Notes: generated by a model not told the origin, from the sequence alone. A stretch of 64,000 bases of DNA from Agrobacterium vitis (GCF_013426735.1 NZ_AP023274.1:62001-126000), one strand, 5' to 3'. Positions 52,885 to 61,916 are shown, numbered from the stretch's first letter. Numbers and translations: made by a program.

Positions 52885-53700
52885 GGCACTGTAAACTTAT
52901 CGCCTTGAACGCAACATCTTGGCGTGAGGAATTAGTTCATGCGGCGTGAAGGCGCGCGATTTGGTGCCATGCTTGCATGGCTGCTGTTCGCAGTTCGCGA
53001 TGGTGGGCGGATGGGATATCGTGTCGGGGAACGTTAAAGAGGTTGGCGATGGGGTCATGGATGGAAACGAAACGCTGAAGATGTCGTGCTGACTTGAAGC
53101 GCTTCATGATCCTCTCCCGTCGTCGGACGGGCTGATGAGAGTTTTCCGACCGATTGTTCGATCCCTTGTGAGAACGATGCTCAACGCCGGGCATGACCTC
53201 CCGCTTTGCTGCACCATAGGATCGTAGTTTGTCGGTAATCATCACACGCAGCGCACGGCCTTGGGCTTTCAGGAGCTTGCGCATCAAACGTTTTGCCGCC
53301 TTGGCATTGCGGCGGTTTTGCACCAGCACGTCGAGAACAAAGCCATCCTGATCAACGGCGCGCCAAAGCCAGTGTTTCCTTCCACCGATGGTGATGACAA
53401 CCTCATCGAGATGCCATTTGTCCCCGAGCCTGCCGGCGGATCTTGCGGATATCGTTGGCAAAATGTCTACCGAATTTCTCCGCCCAGAGCCGCACGCTTT
53501 GATGAGAGACGATGATGCCACGCGCTGCCAGCAGATCCTCGACCATCCGCAGGCTAAGCGGAAACCGGAAATACAGCCAAACTGCATGGGCAATCACCTC
53601 GGCGGGAAATCGGTGGCGACGATAAAGAGGATCACGGCTGGATCTGGTCATGCAGCCAGATCCCATATTTTGATCGATGTCCGGTTAACGTTACGATGCC
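52885..53700 (-). mobile_element. IS6-family element, copy 2 (same type as 12.6 kb)
   Basis: The ends are GGCACTGTAAACTTATCGCC (52885-52904) and the complement of GGCATCGTAACGTTAACC (to 53700). The element is 816 bp, oriented opposite to copy 1. The 8-bp flanks (CTTGGGCC and CAAAAGAC) do not match. It separates the siderophore and nitrile loci. Confidence 0.8.
52937..53651 (-). pseudogene. IS6-family transposase with a 2-bp deletion
   Basis: From ATG 53651 the frame gives TRSSRDPLYRRHRFPAEVI, LRMVEDLLAARGIIVSHQSVRLWAEK and FANDIRKIRR. Compared with the 12.7-kb copy, two bases are missing near 53440 (ATCCGCAAGATCCGCCGGC), which shifts the frame. The other frame continues AGRLGDKWHLDEVVITIGG, NAKAAKRLMRKLLKAQ, MITDKLRSYGAAKREVMPG, NRSENSHQPVRRRER to 52937. 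The lesion differs from the one in copy 1, so both decayed separately. Confidence 0.83.
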
Positions 53701-53810
53701 CAAAAGACCACTCCGACGTAGAAGACCACGATTGAAAGCATCGCTCAGTTTGACGATGTACAAGTGTCACAGATCTGTTACTTTTACTTGGAATTGAGGC
53801 TGTGGCGAAG

Positions 53811-54863
53811 ATGACGCGAAAAATTCTAAAAATCGGTATTCTCATTCCTCGCAGCGGACCGGCAGGAATCTGGGCGCCGTCTTGCGAAGCCAGCGCCATT
53901 CTCGCAGCCTCGGAGATAAACGCGACGGGAGGTCTCCTTGGTCGCGACATCGAACTTATCGTGCGCGATGCAGGCTCTACCGACCGCAGCGCAGTCGAGG
54001 CGGCTGCCAGTGCCGTCAGCCTCGATCTGGTGGAAGCCGTTGTCGCCATGGTGCCAAGCTCTGCCCGTCAACCAATCCGCCATGTCGTGCAGGGGCGCAT
54101 TCCATTCGTCTACACACCGCAATTCGAAGGCGAAGAATATCACCCTGGCATTATTACAATCGGGGAAACGGCAGCAGAACTGCTCAACCCGGCTATTGAG
54201 TGGCTCGTCCAGGAAAAGAATGCCTCACGATTTTTTCTGCTGGGCAATGACTACATTTGGCCGCAGCGCTCTATGGCTGAGGCGAGGCGGTTGATTTCCG
54301 GCAGCGGAGGACGGGTGGTTGGTGAGACTGAAGTGCCCTTCGGCCTTGAAGATCAGGATTTCATTCTATCGAAAATCCGGCAGGCGCGCCCACATGTGGT
54401 GATGTCCTGGCTGCTGGGCCACGAAGCCGTCGTTTTCAACCGCGCATTCGCCGAATCCGGGCTGGCCAGTGGTATTCTGCGCTTCAGCACATCAATTGAC
54501 GAAACTGTACTTTATGGCATCGGAGCCGATCATACCGAGAATCTCTATGTCTCGTCAGGCTATTTTTCGGGTGTTCGATCCCGCAACAACGATGCATTTC
54601 TGGAAAAGTATCACCAGTATTTTGGCATGTGCCCTGCGCCACCCAATGCTTTTGGTGAATCTCTTTATGAGGGAGTCCATTGTCTTGGAAGCCTGGCAAA
54701 GGCGGCCGGTAGCATTCACTCGCAGGATCTAGTGAGCAAGATGGGACGTTCAAGCCAGACCAGGACTGCGCGCGGCTTTGATCCTGAAGTCGCCACTGGC
54801 AACCGGCATCCGATTCACATTGCCGCCGTGGATGGTTTTGATTTTCGCATTATCACCGATTAG
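53811..54863 (+). CDS. AmiC/NhhC-type amide-binding regulator
   Basis: The protein of about 350 residues is a type I periplasmic-binding fold without a signal peptide: KILKIGILIPRSGPAGIWAPSCEASAILAASEINATGGLLGRDIEL, VVAMVPSSARQPI, and PNAFGESLYEGVHCLGSLAKAA. Cytoplasmic AmiC-like proteins sense amides and control amidase or nitrile hydratase genes (NhhC in Rhodococcus). The convergent MarR gene and the nearby nitrile hydratase operon give the same pairing as NhhC/NhhD. ATG 53811 is 11 bases after GAGG; GTG 53802 is too close to it. Confidence 0.8.
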   Translation: MTRKILKIGILIPRSGPAGIWAPSCEASAILAASEINATGGLLGRDIELIVRDAGSTDRSAVEAAASAVSLDLVEAVVAMVPSSARQPIRHVVQGRIPFVYTPQFEGEEYHPGIITIGETAAELLNPAIEWLVQEKNASRFFLLGNDYIWPQRSMAEARRLISGSGGRVVGETEVPFGLEDQDFILSKIRQARPHVVMSWLLGHEAVVFNRAFAESGLASGILRFSTSIDETVLYGIGADHTENLYVSSGYFSGVRSRNNDAFLEKYHQYFGMCPAPPNAFGESLYEGVHCLGSLAKAAGSIHSQDLVSKMGRSSQTRTARGFDPEVATGNRHPIHIAAVDGFDFRIITD

Positions 54864-54875
54864 AACGGCGTGACT

Positions 54876-55280
54876 TTAGTTCATCAGACCACGCAGAATA
54901 TCGGCAAGCTGATCTGCTTTTCGCTCGGACAAGCGGCTCACAAGGCTCTGCTGTTGCGCATCATGGAGGATTTCCAGCCGCTCATAGAGCGCTTTGCCCT
55001 TGCTTGCCATGCATATCAGCACTTTTCGCCGATCATCCGGATCGGGTGCGCGAAAAACGAGCGCTTCAGTCACCATCCGGTCGATGACTTTTGTCAGCGA
55101 CGCAGGGTCAATCAACACGGCATTGGCAAGATCACGCATGGGACGACAATCGGACGCTGCCAAAGCAGTCAATATTCGAAAATGCTCGATCACTACACCC
55201 TGTGGCTTCAGAACATCACTCAACTCTTCTTCAAGCTGACGATTAATGCTTGCAATGAGATAAGCAAGCTGATCCTGCAT
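54876..55280 (-). CDS. MarR-family regulator (NhhD-like)
   Basis: The protein of about 134 residues has a MarR winged helix: QGVVIEHFRILTALAASDCR, MRDLANAVLIDPASLTKVIDRMVTEALVFRAPDPDDRRKVLICMASKGKALYERL (region about residues 55-110). NhhD-type MarR proteins activate nitrile hydratase genes together with an AmiC-like protein. The start is uncertain: ATG 55280 gives a protein that begins directly at the first helix, and a TTG at 55325 would add 15 residues. It lies at the end of, and on the same strand as, the nitrile hydratase operon. Confidence 0.8.
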   Translation of the reverse strand: MQDQLAYLIASINRQLEEELSDVLKPQGVVIEHFRILTALAASDCRPMRDLANAVLIDPASLTKVIDRMVTEALVFRAPDPDDRRKVLICMASKGKALYERLEILHDAQQQSLVSRLSERKADQLADILRGLMN

Positions 55281-55410
55281 TGTAGGGTTGCTCGGCACGG
55301 CAAGAATCCAATCGTCTCGTATCAATGATCATAGCACTATCAGATATATAATTGGCAATCATCGCCGTTACAAGCTTATTTAATGGGATAATCGCCTATT
55401 TTTGAGGCAT

Positions 55411-56064
55411 CTACAGGGTCGTTAAATTTTCTGGAAAATGATCGACACCAAGGCCCCAATCCGCGTTTTCGTCAGTTATTGGCTTCGAAAAGGCGGGTGG
55501 CGAACCAACAGACCGGACGCGCCACTCTCTTCCGTTGCTTGTCAGCGTGCTTAAGGTCAGCGAGGGAATATCCAGTTTAGAAACCTGTGCGGGCGTCATA
55601 TCGAGGGCAACGAGAACACAGGCACGAACGACATTTGGAGATGCCACGGCAACCATGCGGCTCTTGCCAGAAAGATGGCCTGCAAGATGGTTTGAAAGCC
55701 ATTGGCCAACCCGACCGAACAAATCCTCCAGGCTTTCATCGCCTGGCGTGAACTCTCCACGCATCCAGCCTGAGAACTGATCCGGCTTTGCCTCCATGAT
55801 CTCCTGGATGGACCGACCGGCCCATGTGCCATAATCCAGTTCAGCCAAGGCAGGGTCAGGTGTCACCTCAAGCCCAACGGCTGCTGCTGTCTGAAGGCTG
55901 GCCGGGTCCGGCGCGCTCCAGGCGCAATCAAACCGATGCAGATCGAGGGCAATGCTATGCGCTCGGGTTTTCGAGGACGCGCTCAGGGGATCTGCGCATG
56001 GAAAAAGACCTTGCTTATGCGCCGCGGTCACTCCTGAGGACAACAATGTCAGAATCCGAGCCAT
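55411..56064 (-). CDS. Histidine-phosphatase-fold protein lacking the RHG motif
   Basis: The 217-residue protein follows the phosphoglycerate-mutase fold (CAWSAPDPASLQTAAAVG, LAELDYGTWAGRSIQEI, DESLEDLFGRVGQWLSNHL, RMVAVASPNVVRACVLVAL). The catalytic LxRHGET is replaced by LTLLSSGVT and the second catalytic His (VTHGG) by ASPNV, so phosphatase activity is unlikely. Such proteins occur beside cbtBA in cobalt transport loci; the role is unknown. ATG 56064 was chosen for GGTGGG upstream; 56079 is alternative. Confidence 0.72.
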   Translation of the reverse strand: MARILTLLSSGVTAAHKQGLFPCADPLSASSKTRAHSIALDLHRFDCAWSAPDPASLQTAAAVGLEVTPDPALAELDYGTWAGRSIQEIMEAKPDQFSGWMRGEFTPGDESLEDLFGRVGQWLSNHLAGHLSGKSRMVAVASPNVVRACVLVALDMTPAQVSKLDIPSLTLSTLTSNGREWRVRSVGSPPAFSKPITDENADWGLGVDHFPENLTTL

Positions 56065-56139
56065 GTCCCCACCTTCCATTTTGAAAGCGCCACCCCCTCA
56101 AGCGAAGGGGCCGCCGAAACAGCCCCTTCGAACAGTCGA

Positions 56140-56901
56140 TCAATGCGCGACTATCGTGCGTGATTTTGATGTTCTTTCAGCCAGAAAACCAAAAGTAACA
56201 CCAATCACACTCCAAAGAACCGCTTGCGTTCCGAATGCACTTAGTCTGAACCGCCACAGAAGGTCTGCGGAGAACCCGTCTGGCAGTTCACTGAAGGTCG
56301 GGAGTGCCGCATAAGCAAGAACCACGATCATCAGGAAGATGCCAATCCCCAATAACGATCCGTTCCACACTCCGAGGCTGGTTGAGACAAGCCTTGCGGT
56401 CTGGATCGCCAGCAAGGCGGCAGCGATCGAAATCGCGACCATGCCGAAGAACAGACCGGTGCGAAGGCCAATGGTCTCGGGCGATCCCACCGCAGGTGGA
56501 TTGGCGGGATATTTGATGCCGGGTACAAGGACGAGGATCACATAAGCCGTCAGCGCGATGCAGAGCGACAGGATCCGCGGATCACGCGGCCCCATGCGAC
56601 CATGCAGGATGATGAAGGCGATGGAGAAAACGCCACCCATCGCAAGCCCGATCACCGACAATCCGGTCAGAAGACCGATGCCGGACTGGGTTTGACGGCT
56701 AAAGGCTTCGGCATCTCCCGCTTGAGAGGTCGCCGGTGTCTCCGCGCCGCTGGAGGCATGAGAATGCGTGTGTTCGTGCCCTTCCTCAAACGAAATGGCC
56801 CGTTCAATAGTGGGTTCAGCATAGAGCGTCGCGAAGCCGAAGGCGATGACGGCAGCCAAGAGGCCAGCCAGCATTCCGCGAACAAGGAAAGTTCCTGCCA
56901 T
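56140..56901 (-). CDS. cbtA: CbtA-family cobalt transporter
   Basis: The 253-residue inner-membrane protein has five to six helices and a His-rich loop after helix 1 (EEGHEHTHSHASS), typical of CbtA (predicted cobalt transporter subunit). The conserved FVLRGMLAG-like start is seen as FLVRGMLAGLLAAVIAF, and VLVPGIKYPANPPAVG is characteristic. It probably imports Co2+ for the nitrile hydratase encoded in the same operon. GAGGAG lies nine bases before ATG 56901. Confidence 0.87.
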   Translation of the reverse strand: MAGTFLVRGMLAGLLAAVIAFGFATLYAEPTIERAISFEEGHEHTHSHASSGAETPATSQAGDAEAFSRQTQSGIGLLTGLSVIGLAMGGVFSIAFIILHGRMGPRDPRILSLCIALTAYVILVLVPGIKYPANPPAVGSPETIGLRTGLFFGMVAISIAAALLAIQTARLVSTSLGVWNGSLLGIGIFLMIVVLAYAALPTFSELPDGFSADLLWRFRLSAFGTQAVLWSVIGVTFGFLAERTSKSRTIVAH

Positions 56902-56913
56902 AACAATCACTCC

Positions 56914-57126
56914 TCAGTGACAAGGAAAGCCAAGCAGATGGCGGGCATCATGCACAAATTCATGCACCTCGTTGCCGGCGATGAGCGATATTGCCCCCTG
57001 TTCTGCACCGACAAAATAGGCCGCGATCAAAAAGAACACCCCGGCAAACACTGCCCATGGGAAGATTTCCGCCAACGGCACCGGGCGAATGGTGATGGAT
57101 GGTTGGACGCTGGTCATGAGAGACAT
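56914..57126 (-). CDS. cbtB: CbtB-family cobalt transporter small subunit
   Basis: The 70-residue protein has one transmembrane helix (LAEIFPWAVFAGVFFLIAAYFVG) and the CbtB ending VHEFVHDARHLLGFPCH with metal-binding His and Cys. It pairs with CbtA, which begins 12 bases downstream. AGGAA precedes ATG 57126. Confidence 0.87.
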   Translation of the reverse strand: MSLMTSVQPSITIRPVPLAEIFPWAVFAGVFFLIAAYFVGAEQGAISLIAGNEVHEFVHDARHLLGFPCH

Positions 57127-57147
57127 CGTTACAGTTCCTTGTTTGGA

Positions 57148-57636
57148 TCAGTTGGAGACGGCGGCGCTGACCGCAATGGGACTACGTTTGGCTGCATGAT
57201 GGTGATGATGGTGGTGGTGATGGCCACCATCATGGTGATGTTCGTCATCGTGGTCATCGTGGGCATGCCTGGGAGGGCAGCTTGCGTTGATGAGCAGGAT
57301 CGGCTGGCCATGGGGGGTGTTCAGATAAGCCTGCCGCCATTCCTGGGTGCGGGCAAGAAGATCTGTCTCCTCTACCAGTTTGCGAGATGCGACCATTTTT
57401 TCCAATGCCGACATCCACTGACGATAATAGGCATCGTTGACGCTTTCGCCCGGCAAATTTGGAAAAGCCTTGATTTCTTCACTGAAGACCTCGACCCATT
57501 CCGGCCAGGTAAACAGATCGCTCTTGTAGAGTTCAACCGTCAAGGCAAAGGCTTGAGCCTGCCAGGGGCGATCGAAAACCGGACCAGCTTCATCGCGTGG
57601 AAGCTGAACCATATCGGTCAGAACAGGCGCGCTCAT
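57148..57636 (-). CDS. Nitrile hydratase accessory protein with His-rich tail
   Basis: The first 115 residues are the nitrile hydratase activator/beta N-terminal-like domain (GPVFDRPWQAQAFALTVELY, WPEWVEVFSEEI, YYRQWMSALEKMVASRKLV). Such proteins (P14K, NhlE type) help to insert cobalt by exchanging the alpha subunit. Residues 124-147 contain 15 His with Asp and Glu, ending in nine consecutive His, a probable Co2+ or Ni2+ store. The gene overlaps the beta C-terminal gene by ATGA and precedes cbtB. Most homologues lack such a tail. Confidence 0.85.
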   Translation of the reverse strand: MSAPVLTDMVQLPRDEAGPVFDRPWQAQAFALTVELYKSDLFTWPEWVEVFSEEIKAFPNLPGESVNDAYYRQWMSALEKMVASRKLVEETDLLARTQEWRQAYLNTPHGQPILLINASCPPRHAHDDHDDEHHHDGGHHHHHHHHHAAKRSPIAVSAAVSN

Positions 57637-57986
57637 GATTCCACCTTTTCCAGGTAATCATCCCAGAGGTCGATATAGACCTTGTCCTTTGCGGATGCGT
57701 TGCCGCCCCAAAGCTCGTCACCGCTGAAGACGACATTGTAGAGGTGTTGGGGATGTTCGCCCAGTCCATGGGCCACGGTGTCCGGTGTTACGAAGACACC
57801 GTGATCCATCATGATCGTGCCGGTCTTGCCCCGAACGTAACGTGGAAGGCGGGTATGCGTTGTGGGGTTCGCATTCTTGGCGCGCACCTTGTCGCCAACC
57901 TTGAAGCTCGCCTGAATGTCTTCCGCCACGCGTGCGGACGCACCTGTCATGACGATCGTTGGAACCATATCCTTCGTTACTGGCAT
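57633..57986 (-). CDS. nthB: Nitrile hydratase beta subunit, C-terminal half as a separate gene
   Basis: The 117-residue protein has the SH3-like C-terminal beta domain: FKVGDKVRAKN, HTRLPRYVRGKTGTIMMDHGVFVTPDTVAHGLGE, PQHLYNVVFSGDELWG, VYIDLWDDYLE. It lacks the N-terminal half, which is the preceding gene. Its ATG shares one base with that gene's stop (TGATG), giving coupled translation. Together the two halves total 219 residues, the size of one normal beta subunit. A similar three-subunit form is known in toyocamycin nitrile hydratase (ToyJKL). Confidence 0.87.
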   Translation of the reverse strand: MPVTKDMVPTIVMTGASARVAEDIQASFKVGDKVRAKNANPTTHTRLPRYVRGKTGTIMMDHGVFVTPDTVAHGLGEHPQHLYNVVFSGDELWGGNASAKDKVYIDLWDDYLEKVES

Positions 57987-58294
57987 CAATTTGCTCCCTT
58001 CATCTGCAGGATCCGGGCCTCGAGCTCATCGGCTGTCAAGTAGCCTTTTTCACAAAGAAGCGTCTCAAATGAATGCAACCAGTGCTCGTAATAGCTACCT
58101 TCGAGATATTCGGCCGGAGACATACGCTCGATGGCGTGGCGAAATTCGTCGACATTGAAGCATCCGGCGCCAAAAAGCGGTACAAAGAGTGCAAATGCGC
58201 GCCGCTCCCATTCATGTGCAAAAACAGGTTCTTCTGCTGGCGGCGCGATGGGCCCCATGCCATGCATGCCGCCCAGATCATGGATTCCGTTCAT
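57986..58294 (-). CDS. nthB: Nitrile hydratase beta subunit, N-terminal half as a separate gene
   Basis: The 102-residue protein starts NGIHDLGGMHGMGPIAPPAE, as all beta subunits do, followed by PVFAHEWERRAFALFVPLF, SPAEYLEGSYYEHWLHSFETLL and a final helix KGYLTADELEARI. It ends where the interdomain linker of fused beta subunits lies. GAGGAG precedes the ATG. The clean boundary and overlap argue for a working split rather than a mutation. It follows the alpha gene by 149 bp. Confidence 0.87.
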   Translation of the reverse strand: MNGIHDLGGMHGMGPIAPPAEEPVFAHEWERRAFALFVPLFGAGCFNVDEFRHAIERMSPAEYLEGSYYEHWLHSFETLLCEKGYLTADELEARILQMKGAN

Positions 58295-58443
58295 TGTTAG
58301 TTCTCCTCATGTGTTGTCGTTAAAGCAGGGCGATCAAGGCCGTGATTGGAAAGAGTGAGTAGCCAATCCGGCCCTGTCCTGATGCATCGACCCGTTTGGT
58401 TCCCAGACCTCAATTCCGGTCAATTGGGCCTATGTATCTGGGC

Positions 58444-59046
58444 CTAGAGATTTGGCTGCTTTGGAAATCCGGTCCCGATCATCGAATCACGGGTGACGAG
58501 CTCAACGAGCTGTTCCTCACTCCAGTCTTCAGTTCCGGCCGGGCGCTCGGGAAGCACGAGATAACGGATCTCCGCACTGCTGTCCCAGACACGGATTTCT
58601 CTCTCAGGCGGCACGCTGACGCCGAATTCGGCAAGCACGCCGCGCGGATCGATGACAACGCGCGAGCGATAGGGAGCGGATTTATACCAGGCTGGAGGCA
58701 ATCCGAGCGTTGGCCATGGATAGCACGAGCAGAGCGTGCAAACCGTCATGTTATGGACCTCAGCGGTGTTTTCGACGACAACCATATCCTCGCCCTGAAC
58801 CCCGGAGAAGCCGAGTTCGGCGATTGCAGCTGTGCTGTCTTCCAGAAGACGTTTTTTATAGTCCGGGTCCGTCCAGGCTTTTGCAACCACCAGCGCGCCG
58901 TTGCGCGGCCCAATGCGGTTCTCATAGGTATCAACCAGCTCATCAAGGGCGGCTGGATCAATCAATCCCTTTTCCAGCAGAAGGGATTCCAGTGCCTTGA
59001 CGCGCAATTCGATATCTGCCGGTGGCTCGGTGTGACTGTGCGACAT
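58444..59046 (-). CDS. nthA: Nitrile hydratase alpha subunit, cobalt type
   Basis: The 200-residue protein has the metal site [10 protein letters not shown] with Cys103, Cys106 and Cys108; Thr between the first Cys and Leu marks the cobalt class (Ser in the iron class). [28 protein letters not shown] and [19 protein letters not shown] are typical. It hydrates nitriles to amides in the cytoplasm, with oxidised Cys ligands on low-spin Co3+. Its gene precedes the two beta genes. The 149-bp gap after it shows no other gene. Confidence 0.92.
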   Translation of the reverse strand: MSHSHTEPPADIELRVKALESLLLEKGLIDPAALDELVDTYENRIGPRNGALVVAKAWTDPDYKKRLLEDSTAAIAELGFSGVQGEDMVVVENTAEVHNMTVCTLCSCYPWPTLGLPPAWYKSAPYRSRVVIDPRGVLAEFGVSVPPEREIRVWDSSAEIRYLVLPERPAGTEDWSEEQLVELVTRDSMIGTGFPKQPNL

Positions 59047-59104
59047 TTCTGTCTCCTTTTCATCGATAGTGAGTCGGGCGGAAGAACAATTCTTCCGCTA
59101 CATT

Positions 59105-60007
59105 TCAGAACAACTTCATCAGGCGCAAAGTGACATGGGCGTCTTCCTTGAAGCCGCCTTCAACACGCAGGTCCCGCTGAAGCAGGCCCTGCACCTGGAA
59201 TGTCGGTGTCAGAAACTTGGCCATCTGCAGCCTGACCTGATCGGATTTGGTGGCTGTGCCGTTTTCCACGCCATCCAGCGTCTGCACGCCGCCCCAATAT
59301 TTCGAATAGCCGACGGCGAAGGTCCAGCTCTTGTTCGATGGGGGCGAATAGGAAAGCCAGATCTGACCCTGATAGGTATTGTCCTGCTCGAGACGCCCGA
59401 CACCATCTGACGTGGCATCGGAATTGCGCCCATACCACATGGTGTCAAAGGAGGCTTGGACCGTGAAACCATTGCCGAGCGCCTGTGTGCCGCCAAGCTG
59501 GAGATCGAATTTCCAGCGGTTTTCACCCAGATTGAGAGACCGCCCGGCTTCATAAGAACCAATAGGCACATAAAGATAGGGAACGATGGCGAACGTTGTG
59601 CCGCTATTCTTGTTGTTGACCAACCAGAGCGGCGCAGCAAAAATTGGATCGCCAATTCCGCTTGCCGAGTCCAGCGCTGCCCCACCAAGACTACCGTTAT
59701 ACAGGCTGCCGTAAGGCAGCAGGACTTGCGGCGCAAATGAGAAGCCCGCGATATCCGTGTAATGAACGTAGCGCAGGATGCCAACATAGGAATCCAGACC
59801 TGTTCCGTCTTTGATTTTACTGCCCCTATTGGTCACATAGCTGCTTCGCGTGGTGTAGGTCGAATAGGACAGAATTGCATTCGTTCCGCTCGGCGCCGGA
59901 ATGAGATCCAAGGCGTCGAGATCGACGGCCAAGGCCGATGAAGCGGTACACAAGCAGGCCGTGGCGACGGCCATCAGCTTTGTTTTAAGATATTGTTTGG
60001 ATGCCAT
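59105..60007 (-). CDS. Outer-membrane channel (MetA/SphA-type transporter)
   Basis: The 300-residue protein has a signal peptide (cleavage after ALA, residue 27) and a beta-rich body (DLIPAPSGTNAILSYSTY, FSFAPQVLLPYGSLYN, WLVNNKNSGTTFAIVPYLYVPIGSYE, WKFDLQLGGTQALGNGFTVQASFDTMWYG) ending in LMKLF with a terminal Phe. This matches the COG4313/phenol MetA-pathway family, thought to admit hydrophobic compounds. It lies between amidase and nitrile hydratase genes and may admit nitriles or aldoximes. Confidence 0.8.
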   Translation of the reverse strand: MASKQYLKTKLMAVATACLCTASSALAVDLDALDLIPAPSGTNAILSYSTYTTRSSYVTNRGSKIKDGTGLDSYVGILRYVHYTDIAGFSFAPQVLLPYGSLYNGSLGGAALDSASGIGDPIFAAPLWLVNNKNSGTTFAIVPYLYVPIGSYEAGRSLNLGENRWKFDLQLGGTQALGNGFTVQASFDTMWYGRNSDATSDGVGRLEQDNTYQGQIWLSYSPPSNKSWTFAVGYSKYWGGVQTLDGVENGTATKSDQVRLQMAKFLTPTFQVQGLLQRDLRVEGGFKEDAHVTLRLMKLF

Positions 60008-60076
60008 TTGTTAATTCCCCTCTTTTTGGTTGGGTAGCGGCACGAGCCACCCGGCTTTCCTGGCTTCACCAGATCC

Positions 60077-61591
60077 TCAAAACTCCCTCCAGTCCCCATC
60101 GGCCTCGAAGGCACTCGCGGCCTGGTAGATCGTGGTTTCGCAATAGTCGTTGCCGATCAACATAAGACCGACGGGCAATCCATCGGACAGACCACAAGGA
60201 ATCGACATGGCGGGATGGCCGGTGACATCGAAAGCAGCGGTCGTCGCTGTCATTTCGAAACCTCGCGTGACGATTTCGGCGATGGAAGCGTCTTTGCCGG
60301 GTAGAGGCGATGCCACGCAGGGCACAGTCGGCATCAGCAAAAGGTCATAGGTAGCAAAGACGGTATCGAACGCCTTTTTCAGCTCCAGAACGATATTGCG
60401 TGATTTCGCATAGTACCGACCGCGATAATGGCTGAGCCCCCATTGCCCGACGAGCATGCAGAGCTTGAGCGTCACGGAAAAATCGTCAGCCTTGTCACGC
60501 CAGGCCGAATGGGCATCGAGCAAGCCGACATCGTAAAGCCCCTTCCAGTTGAAGCCCATGCCATTGCCATGCAGCATCTGCGCCATGAAACCCTCCAGCG
60601 TGATCGGGTTCCATGCGCAAAGCGCCGTCAGGAATTCCGGTATGGAGATTTCCGAGACGTCAGCACCGAGCGCGGCAAACCGGTCCGCACCTGCACGCAC
60701 CTTCTGCGCCACACCTTCCTGGGTGTTGGCAAAAGAGAAGCCTTCCGTGAGAATGCCGATCTTGAGACCTTTGACGCCCTTTCCGAGGGCTTGCGTATAG
60801 GCCGCGACTTTTGGTGCGTACTGGCGCGGATCAAGGCCATCGGCCCCAGCCAAGACCTCCAGCAGCAAAGCGTTGTCAGCAACATTCGACGTAATCGGGC
60901 CGGTGTGATCGATTGTGGCCTCGATGGGCATGACCCCTGTATAAGGAACAAGGCCATGGGTGGCCTTCATTCCGTAGACACCGCAATAGGCCGACGGAAT
61001 ACGAATGGAACCGCCCTGATCGCCCCCGATGGCCATATCGACCTCGCCCGCCGCCACCAAAGCTGCAGAGCCGGAAGATGAACCACCTGCTGAATAGCCA
61101 TGCCGGTTTGGATTGTGGACGGGGCCGGGATCAGACGTATGGCTGCCGCCCGACAGGCAGAAATGTTCGCAGGTGGCTTTGCCGACAATGGTCCCGCCAG
61201 CATCAAGGATACGTGTGACGATTGTTGCGTCCGCTGCCGGAATGAAGCCTTCCAGCGTGGTGGAGCCATTCATCATCGGCACGCCGGCAAGCGCGACATT
61301 GTCCTTCAAAACGACGGTCTTGCCTGAAAGCTTGCCTTCCGGGGCACCCTTCACGACACTTTTCTGGGCCCAAGCTCCGTATTTGTTTTCCGCGTCGCGT
61401 GGCCGATAGCCCGGTGTGCGGGGGTATTTGACCTCTGGCAGCACATTGGGATGGCCGTCAACGACATCATAGGCATCGAATATTCCGCCCATCAACGCAT
61501 GGTATTCGGCGGCCTCCTCCACAGACATGGTCATATGCAGGTCAGCCGCAAGTTTGGCGACATCCGCAACGGTTGGGCGTGTTATAGACAT
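60077..61591 (-). CDS. Amidase (amidase-signature family)
   Basis: The 504-residue enzyme has the Ser-cisSer-Lys machinery: Lys96 in [10 protein letters not shown], the signature [38 protein letters not shown] with the nucleophile in GGSIRIP, and GLVPYTGV. It is close to the amidases of nitrile hydratase clusters (aryl or aliphatic enantioselective). It hydrolyses the amide made by nitrile hydratase to acid and ammonia. GAGG lies seven bases before ATG 61591; an ATG at 61609 is alternative. It is the first gene of the operon. Confidence 0.9.
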   Translation of the reverse strand: MSITRPTVADVAKLAADLHMTMSVEEAAEYHALMGGIFDAYDVVDGHPNVLPEVKYPRTPGYRPRDAENKYGAWAQKSVVKGAPEGKLSGKTVVLKDNVALAGVPMMNGSTTLEGFIPAADATIVTRILDAGGTIVGKATCEHFCLSGGSHTSDPGPVHNPNRHGYSAGGSSSGSAALVAAGEVDMAIGGDQGGSIRIPSAYCGVYGMKATHGLVPYTGVMPIEATIDHTGPITSNVADNALLLEVLAGADGLDPRQYAPKVAAYTQALGKGVKGLKIGILTEGFSFANTQEGVAQKVRAGADRFAALGADVSEISIPEFLTALCAWNPITLEGFMAQMLHGNGMGFNWKGLYDVGLLDAHSAWRDKADDFSVTLKLCMLVGQWGLSHYRGRYYAKSRNIVLELKKAFDTVFATYDLLLMPTVPCVASPLPGKDASIAEIVTRGFEMTATTAAFDVTGHPAMSIPCGLSDGLPVGLMLIGNDYCETTIYQAASAFEADGDWREF

Positions 61592-61916
61592 AGTGCGTCC
61601 TCGTTTCATTCTGGTTGTGGTAGAGCCGCGTCCGGCAAAAACGTCAGACCGTGAGGTCGCTCGCGGGAAAATCCGGCACAGGAACGCAGCGCCGCAGACG
61701 CTCCGTTATTTTCCGATATTCAAATGAACTGGGTGTCATCAGACTTTTCAGCGGTGATTGAAACCGATCGTCAACGTTCGGTTTAGCGCCCGCCAGATCA
61801 GATTCACGCTCTTCGCGAGGACACAACAAAACCGTGCGCGCGTGAAAACGCAGTGTTGACCGCTAAGGTACAGGCAGGATGATGAAGCAGATGCATGTTT
61901 GATGTTCCCTTTTTTC

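Noticed and set aside
55411..56064. Alpha-ribazole phosphatase (CobC) for cobalamin synthesis
   Set aside because: The RHG motif and second catalytic His are missing, and no cobalamin genes or cobalamin riboswitch were seen nearby.
57196..57267. Polyhistidine as a cloning-tag artefact
   Set aside because: The tail is mixed with Asp and Glu, is followed by about 15 further residues before the stop, and lies within a natural operon.
56602..57657. Long plus-strand frame of 351 codons
   Set aside because: It is antisense to cbtA, cbtB and the nitrile hydratase accessory gene; its Met/Val-rich middle is just the complement of the His-rich tail.
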